25,841 nt of DNA. Source: an uncultured Collinsella sp. (GTDB lineage: Bacteria > Actinomycetota > Coriobacteriia > Coriobacteriales > Coriobacteriaceae). Shown here one piece after another: positions 22,401 to 25,841 of this stretch (position 1 is the first letter of the stretch; each line of letters opens with the position of its first letter). The stretch spans positions 1 through 25,841 of the forward strand of contig CABUZK010000024.1 of assembly GCA_902496115.1 (NCBI GenBank). The letters are read 5' to 3'. The position numbers and the translations under genes are program-made. Below the pieces are notes generated by a model. It was not told the DNA's origin and made no database searches. It was given only the letters and a program-made list of their open reading frames with translations.

Positions 22401-23796
22401 CGGTTGTGGCTGTGCATCGTACGCCGTAATCGGCCAGTCCATCGCGGGTTGGGGCGTTATGTCGCCAGATGCCACAGTACCCCACGCGGTGCCGTGGCCG
22501 CAGCACACGGGCTTTTTGGCAACCGTCAACGAGCAACTGCAGCATATTACTTGGACGCGAGGCGCATCGGCATTTGCAACGCAGCCCGTGGGCGCCGCAG
22601 ACTGTGGCCCGGCATCGTTTAGCGTAAGCAACAACGGCAGGTGCGTGCTCTATGTAGAGAACACCGATGGCAAGGTGGGACAAACCTACGACGAAGAAGG
22701 CAACCCGGCAGCAGTGATGGGCAAGCACTTCCGCATCTTCGCCAGCACCTTGGCAGGCGATCTGTTCACGGAGCCGTTCGTGATGTGCGAGCTGGACCAT
22801 CCCGTCGATCAGATAACGACATTTTTGACGTCGGGAGGCATGCTCTCCGCGCTCGCCACGCACATTGTGAGCGCGGAGAAAAGCGAGGCAGATCTGCACG
22901 GCATCGAAGTTCCCTTGGTGGCGTGTGCCACTCCGATGGGCGCGGTCGCTACCTCGGGCGCGGTGGTGCCCGGAGCAGCAGGCGAATCCTTCATGGTCAC
23001 GGTGCGAAACGACGGCAACACCTTGCTGACCGCCGGCACGATCGATCTGTACCGAGAGGGCTCCAACCAGCCGTTCTCCAGCGCATCCATCGGGTTCGGC
23101 GTGAACGCACGCATGGCTTCGATCTACGATCCAGAGCTTGCCGAGGACGCTTCGGCTAACGATATGGCACACGTAAAGTACGCGCTCGAGACGCTGGGCG
23201 CACTTTTTGCAACGCACCCGCTGGTAGCCGACAACGGCAACGCCGTGCTGGCACCGGGTTGCACGGCACGGTTCCGCATGAGCTTCGCCATCCCCGAGAG
23301 TTGGAGCGACGAAGTGGGCAAACGCGTAACGCTGTATGCGAAGGCGCGTAATCTGGTGGCGCTCGATCCCGTAACGCTCGAGGAAATTCGACCGGGCGCA
23401 AACTCGGCGCTGGGTGCCGTACTGCACGAGCTTCATGTGCCCGACGCGGCATGCGAGCGCTCAGAAGTTCAGGTCGGCGTATGCGGCAGCGCGGATACGA
23501 CAGGACTTCACGACGCCCCGATGACGGCGGGCGGCGATGGTGGCTCGAGCGGCAGCGGTACTGACAAGGACGGTGGCTCCGGCGGAAGCAGCTCCGGCAG
23601 TGGCAAGGACCACGGCAATAACAAGCGCTCTGGAAAAGCGGGCGCGCTTGCGGGCACGGGCGATGTCAACGCTCCCCTTACGGCAGCCGCCGCAGCACTC
23701 GCCGCGGCAGGCGCCGGCCTTATCGCCTACAGCGCCCGCCGCACGGCGCTCGAAACCGACACCGCCAATGAGGACAATTCGGATAGGCCTCGCTAG
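19429..23796 (+). CDS. Large Tat-exported, sortase-anchored surface protein
   Basis: This is a 1455-aa protein of unrecognised main function. The N-terminus MLDRRSLLVAGASSLASIM has twin arginines (R4, R5) before a hydrophobic stretch, a Tat-type signal. Residues about 45-145 resemble an Ig-like/carboxypeptidase-like extracellular domain (VANKNTPIKGAQVTLAS, TTDDEGTAIFEVAP). The middle has no motif I can name and few cysteines. A Gly/Ser-rich linker (about 1365-1400) leads to LAGTGD (from 1407), an alanine-rich membrane helix and ARR, a sortase-type cell-wall anchor with a longer acidic tail than usual. The start at 19429 is set by GGGAG 6 nt upstream; earlier openings lack a site and would mask the signal. 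It is probably an adhesin or a surface receptor, perhaps controlled by the LuxR gene just before it. Confidence 0.82.
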   Translation: MLDRRSLLVAGASSLASIMLPRVPGSANAFILPFAPTEAHADEKDPFRVLVLSRTMFGVVVVDVANKNTPIKGAQVTLASRYAAGKQLSATTDDEGTAIFEVAPLSEGYVDEATLLDAYDFNGGISISMAGYRDVEIPLARIQGGTAITAPTRPLSDGEPYFRQLTFDEWDIQYADATFMALPKDDTANEQPDTHAFTVQAHLPQGGQATLRINKVTPAAGSSPETVTQIGQVKASASSVDNLATFTLEDKFLDAASGLLEEGCKLRFVLDYQDKTYTLSSPMAVVTAPAAKAESGSTTIVPTTMDQEITPFDFPAAFPGIGGNKFTCWMPSFPILFDFSFAGYVLFGGGYKPASYMNDSGNPDPEYWKKSPRESGAKQANRYLDEMEGKWNQYKSMSAGSGTDPRNTKLLRHHCTPLLTMDIATQLYGSLAYDWVGKTWGNNNDPAYGNIKALFQVRTDLNWTEQFTLGPVPFFLNVNPWVLAKLALAVGAHTHGSGAAFFKNISLDYSNTSGSFTIQIGLAVTFGAGVAGVASSAVRGAASLTLFIGYEKADGHQLPRLRVGADVDVDVILQFVMFKWTTKAWSGSWPTLLDSWNMSVNNGDQYVLQRSELALGGDTPYTLDACFGSAGNAEAGGVPQFIASATIVTNAELLARAEVKATARNVAPTVRDWDRSVTRIELEADAESDDTGQIEHFVHALIENDENAAPMYEYTYIGQATNAVADPNANSTGVSEDERGGIKPSSDNVLFAGVLSEAHMKLAMIAGVECLFRIASVRYGDNGRSRLVVHTKANGTWSAPTPVDFPLGFGENDVERDSVYDYDFDVVEYTDGRGNQDAYVLLVSGERPAGDNTHFDTASTSGILSVVRLRISNDGARVISHTSWRSISRGRLQEDGYHCLQCPRITVGKTLVDGRLSGAYLHRRGTTAEKALGSEAEVALECFTLWSDDLGDSLTFRQVLRFPQAPSSIELGTPENINGKMVVPVAYETAGGCGCASYAVIGQSIAGWGVMSPDATVPHAVPWPQHTGFLATVNEQLQHITWTRGASAFATQPVGAADCGPASFSVSNNGRCVLYVENTDGKVGQTYDEEGNPAAVMGKHFRIFASTLAGDLFTEPFVMCELDHPVDQITTFLTSGGMLSALATHIVSAEKSEADLHGIEVPLVACATPMGAVATSGAVVPGAAGESFMVTVRNDGNTLLTAGTIDLYREGSNQPFSSASIGFGVNARMASIYDPELAEDASANDMAHVKYALETLGALFATHPLVADNGNAVLAPGCTARFRMSFAIPESWSDEVGKRVTLYAKARNLVALDPVTLEEIRPGANSALGAVLHELHVPDAACERSEVQVGVCGSADTTGLHDAPMTAGGDGGSSGSGTDKDGGSGGSSSGSGKDHGNNKRSGKAGALAGTGDVNAPLTAAAAALAAAGAGLIAYSARRTALETDTANEDNSDRPR

Positions 23797-23847
23797 CTCC
23801 TAGTTACTTTTGTGAGAGACGCCGACTCGGCTCATCGAGCACCAAAA

Positions 23848-23879
23848 AGGGCTGGCCCCGATAACTCGGAGCCAGCCCT
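23848..23879 (-). terminator. Terminator shared by surface protein and lipoprotein genes
   Basis: AGGGCTGGC (23848-23856) pairs with GCCAGCCCT (23871-23879), with an inner CCGA/TCGG stem around TAAC. On the minus strand it is followed by TTTTT, so it chiefly ends the lipoprotein gene; the surface-protein gene reaches it from the other side. Confidence 0.8.
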
Positions 23880-23906
23880 GAGTCGCCTGACGTGGGAATC
23901 GCGGCG

Positions 23907-24923
23907 TTATTTGAGCTTCAGTGCCTCCATCATGGGCACGGCGGCGTCCCAGTCGATCTTCCAGCCAATCGACACACGAACGGTCTCGCCCGTCGCGGGA
24001 GCCGTCGCAAACAGCGTATGACCGTTGTCGGGACCGGTAAAGCGCAGCCACGTTATGCCGTTGTACTCGACCTGGTCTGTTGTCGTCTCCTTGCCTTCGT
24101 AGACCTGCTCCAGGCTCGCAACCTCTTCCTCCGGCGAGCGCGGGAAGATGCTGATGTTCAGGCGTCCTCCAGTCTCGTCGTGGAAGAAGTTTGCCTTTTC
24201 ATGCTCTTCGTTGGACGAATCCAGCGTGTACCCATCGGCGGCCTTGATGCTGTACGATGCGCAATCGATGCCGGTTATACTGGCCGCGTCACCAGAATCG
24301 GCCACGCCGCCGGCCGCCTTGAACTCCTTGGTCTCGCATCCCGTGGTGTCAAAGTGCATGGCCTCATGATTCTTGGCGGGAGCGTAAGCGTCTACGAACT
24401 CGACAGTGATGGGCCCGTAGTACGCCGTCTTGGGCGCCCAGAAATACACGTACTCAACGGTCTCGCCCGGGCCGATATCTGGCCTCTTGGAAAGATCGAT
24501 GCCCTCGTGAAGCTCATCGGGAGCCTCGCTTGCAACGTAGTCGAGCACGGCCGCCTTGCCGGAAGTAAACAACGGGTCGCCTGCCTCAAGATCGCCCTGG
24601 GCAGCATGCACGTTAAAGGAACTGAACGTCCTGTTCTTTGTGTTGTTGTTGGTAATCTTGATGTGCAGGTAAAAGCCATCCTGCTTCTTGGCATCACCGC
24701 GATAGAACGTACCGTGGGCTGTCGACTCATAGGTAATGCCTGCCACCTCGACCGTCTGCGACTCATAGGCCTTGGGCTTCTCGGTCTTCTCCTGCACGGG
24801 CGCGCTCCCGCCCGAGCCACTCGGCGCATTACCGCCGCAGCCGGCAAGCGTACACGCCAGCACAGCCGAAAGCGTCACGGTGGGAATTCCTAACAGCAGC
24901 TTTTTCGTCATGGGCGTCATCAT
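23907..24923 (-). CDS. Lipoprotein with Ig-like (DUF4352/DUF5067-like) domain
   Basis: This is a 338-aa lipoprotein. The signal helix LLLGIPTVTLSAVLACTLAGC ends in lipobox LAGC with C29, then a Gly/Ser/Pro linker. Residues about 50-180 resemble the small extracellular beta domains of many Gram-positive lipoproteins (FYLHIKITNNNTKNRTFSSF, then GPGETVEYVYFW). Residues about 195-335 form a second, unrecognised domain (SYSIKAADGYTL...ITWLRFTGPDNG). The start is placed at the ATG at 24923, 8 nt after AAAGGAG; neighbouring ATGs at 24929 and 24920 are less well spaced. It is a single gene, convergent with the surface-protein gene. The role is unknown: perhaps a solute- or signal-binding surface protein. 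Confidence 0.8.
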   Translation of the reverse strand: MMTPMTKKLLLGIPTVTLSAVLACTLAGCGGNAPSGSGGSAPVQEKTEKPKAYESQTVEVAGITYESTAHGTFYRGDAKKQDGFYLHIKITNNNTKNRTFSSFNVHAAQGDLEAGDPLFTSGKAAVLDYVASEAPDELHEGIDLSKRPDIGPGETVEYVYFWAPKTAYYGPITVEFVDAYAPAKNHEAMHFDTTGCETKEFKAAGGVADSGDAASITGIDCASYSIKAADGYTLDSSNEEHEKANFFHDETGGRLNISIFPRSPEEEVASLEQVYEGKETTTDQVEYNGITWLRFTGPDNGHTLFATAPATGETVRVSIGWKIDWDAAVPMMEALKLK

Positions 24924-25336
24924 CCTCATCGCTCCTTTCGGCTTGCAGATCATCCGTTGCCCAAGGCCTTCGTCGTCCCGTGGCATCGGCTTCCACTATG
25001 AGCGTATGACGAAACACGGCGCCGGCGAAGTGACCCGCGGCCCAACTAGCAACCGCCCAGCATCCCCTATGGACCAAAAAGACTCATATACGCACGCCCT
25101 CGGCCCATAAAATGAGACGCCTGTCCCAATGTTCGATTTGAGCCATCCACGCGGCACTTTTCGACAAACGTATCCAGCCGCAAACAAAATGAAGCGGGCT
25201 CATCCGTCTTCAAACTTACTCGGGCAGAAACGAGTAAGTGGAATTCATCGGTAAGGAGCGTGGCTCACCCGCATTATTAAGAAGACGCTCAAGGCGCCCG
25301 AGCAGCGCAATGATTTAGATAGGCGTCCACCGCCCG
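24924..25336. other. Gene-free stretch before the IS-disrupted gene
   Basis: These 413 bases hold the upstream region of the lipoprotein gene and no convincing coding frame. The one structured item is a perfect 9-bp hairpin, ACTTACTCG (25214-25222) with CGAGTAAGT (25231-25239), which has no T-run. A short minus-strand frame at 24996-25187 has no ribosome site. Confidence 0.55.
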
Positions 25337-25727
25337 CTATTCGACATCCGACCCCTCCCCCATCAGCCATCGGGCGAGGTCGACCACCTTAATCCCCTCA
25401 TAATCAACAGCCTCGTGCTTTGTTCGCGCAATGACCATCTTGGGATACGCATCACGTATCGCAAGCAGAGGTGCCACTTCGCGCTCAAAGGTTTCCTGAC
25501 GCGAAATGTCATCGCTAACTTGGATATACACTCGCTCATCGCGACGAATTGCCACGAAGTCGATTTCCTTCTTATAAAGCACCCCGATATAGATTTCCCA
25601 ACCGCGTCTTAGGAGCTCTAAAGCGACCATATTTTCATATACATGCCCGAAGTCGAGTTTTTTAGTTCCAAGTTTTGCGTATCTGATTGCATGATCCGAT
25701 AAATAGTATTTATCACCCGAAGGGGGG
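25337..25727 (-). pseudogene. C-terminal fragment of an AAA/DUF4143-type ATPase, cut by IS
   Basis: The translation KYYLSDHAIRYAKLGTKK, then FGHVYENMVALELLRRGWEIYIGV, KEIDFVAIRRDERVYIQV and DYEGIKVVDLARWL matches the C-terminal nuclease-like DUF4143 part of a family of prokaryotic AAA-type ATPases of about 400 aa. The N-terminal ATPase two-thirds is missing. The frame stays open into the flanking IS end (to 25765), but that part (MDTPRRGPRNRPHPPSGD) is not homologous. The family's cellular role is not well defined. The break at about 25727 coincides with the presumed end of an IS3-type element. Confidence 0.78.
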
Positions 25728-25841
25728 TGCGGACGATTTCTTGGACCGCGCCTAGGCGTATCCAAGCTTCCTGCGGTACTCCATCGGGCTCAGCCACCCG
25801 AGGGACTTCTTGATCCGCTCCTCACGATAGTACACGAGGTA
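25728..25841 (-). mobile_element. IS3-family element, 3' end (runs off right edge)
   Basis: The probable terminus begins TGCGGACGATTTC at 25728 (TG...CA ends are usual for IS3), just inside a G-run that follows the disrupted gene. The transposase stop is 24 bp inside this end. The exact boundary and target duplication cannot be fixed without the other end. Confidence 0.65.
25752..25841 (-). CDS. IS3-family transposase (OrfB), C-terminal end
   Basis: The last 29 codons are in the window. They end YYREERIKKSLGWLSPMEYR and RKLGYA-stop, the characteristic IS3/IS150-type integrase-core tail (Y..YN..R...LG..SP.EYR). The start and the DDE catalytic residues lie beyond the right edge. Confidence 0.82.
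   Translation of the reverse strand, partial: YLVYYREERIKKSLGWLSPMEYRRKLGYA

Noticed and set aside
21313..23436. 707-codon minus-strand frame inside the surface-protein gene
   Set aside because: It has high Cys/His/Arg shadow composition and lies opposite a coherent secreted protein with clear signal and anchor.
1..25841. CRISPR array, tRNA, rRNA or replication origin
   Set aside because: No regular spaced direct repeats, cloverleaf-type sequence, rRNA-like segment or iteron cluster was seen on either strand.

Overview
The window reads as high-GC actinobacterial chromosome, most likely a gut Coriobacteriia of the Collinsella type. This is inferred from the protein style, the short 4Fe-4S/CD1871A/TlpA operon, the LuxR regulator with a long helical N-terminus, and the many short intergenic palindromes. 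No rRNA, tRNA or CRISPR array is visible. Gene order is mosaic, with most transcription units 1-3 genes long and bounded by hairpins.

Layout. 1-727 (-): TrmO tRNA methyltransferase, running off the left edge. 860-1984 (+): an unusual XRE/zinc-ribbon/TipAS fusion regulator, then a glutaredoxin. 1985-3235: a repeat-rich island holding one small ribbon-helix-helix (RHH) type protein, a 244-bp element with 42-bp terminal inverted repeats, and two copies of a 55-bp palindrome. 3236-4189 (-): a tRNA-dihydrouridine synthase. 4190-4637: a second island with a 183-bp long inverted repeat, further hairpins and a terminator.

4638-10562 is the most distinctive part. An apparent operon (agmatine deiminase-like enzyme, carbamoyltransferase, MFS transporter; all -) is divergent from a TetR regulator, which faces a second, closely related MFS gene. 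The motif TACCGTTCGGTA and variants occur at the enzyme-operon promoter, the tetR promoter and the second MFS promoter, so the whole set looks like one small regulon. The carbamoyltransferase has HELP where ornithine and putrescine transcarbamoylases have HCLP, the transporter is MFS rather than the usual amino-acid/polyamine antiporter, and no carbamate kinase is present. The pathway may therefore use an atypical guanidino substrate.

10738-13989 (-): a MacB/FtsX-type ABC ATPase-permease fusion with a very large extracytoplasmic domain. 14244-16286 (-): an operon of a 48-aa CD1871A-type CLECIGIG protein, a NapH-like membrane 4Fe-4S protein and a TlpA-like thioredoxin lipoprotein. It is divergent from an OmpR-type response regulator and histidine kinase (16377-18199, +), which suggests a regulated electron or thiol relay across the membrane.

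18268-23796 (+): a LuxR-type regulator followed by a 1455-aa surface protein that has both a twin-arginine-like signal and a C-terminal LAGTG sortase-like anchor. 23907-24923 (-): a lipoprotein. The right end carries the C-terminal fragment of a DUF4143/AAA-type ATPase cut by an IS3-family element, whose transposase 3' end runs off the edge.
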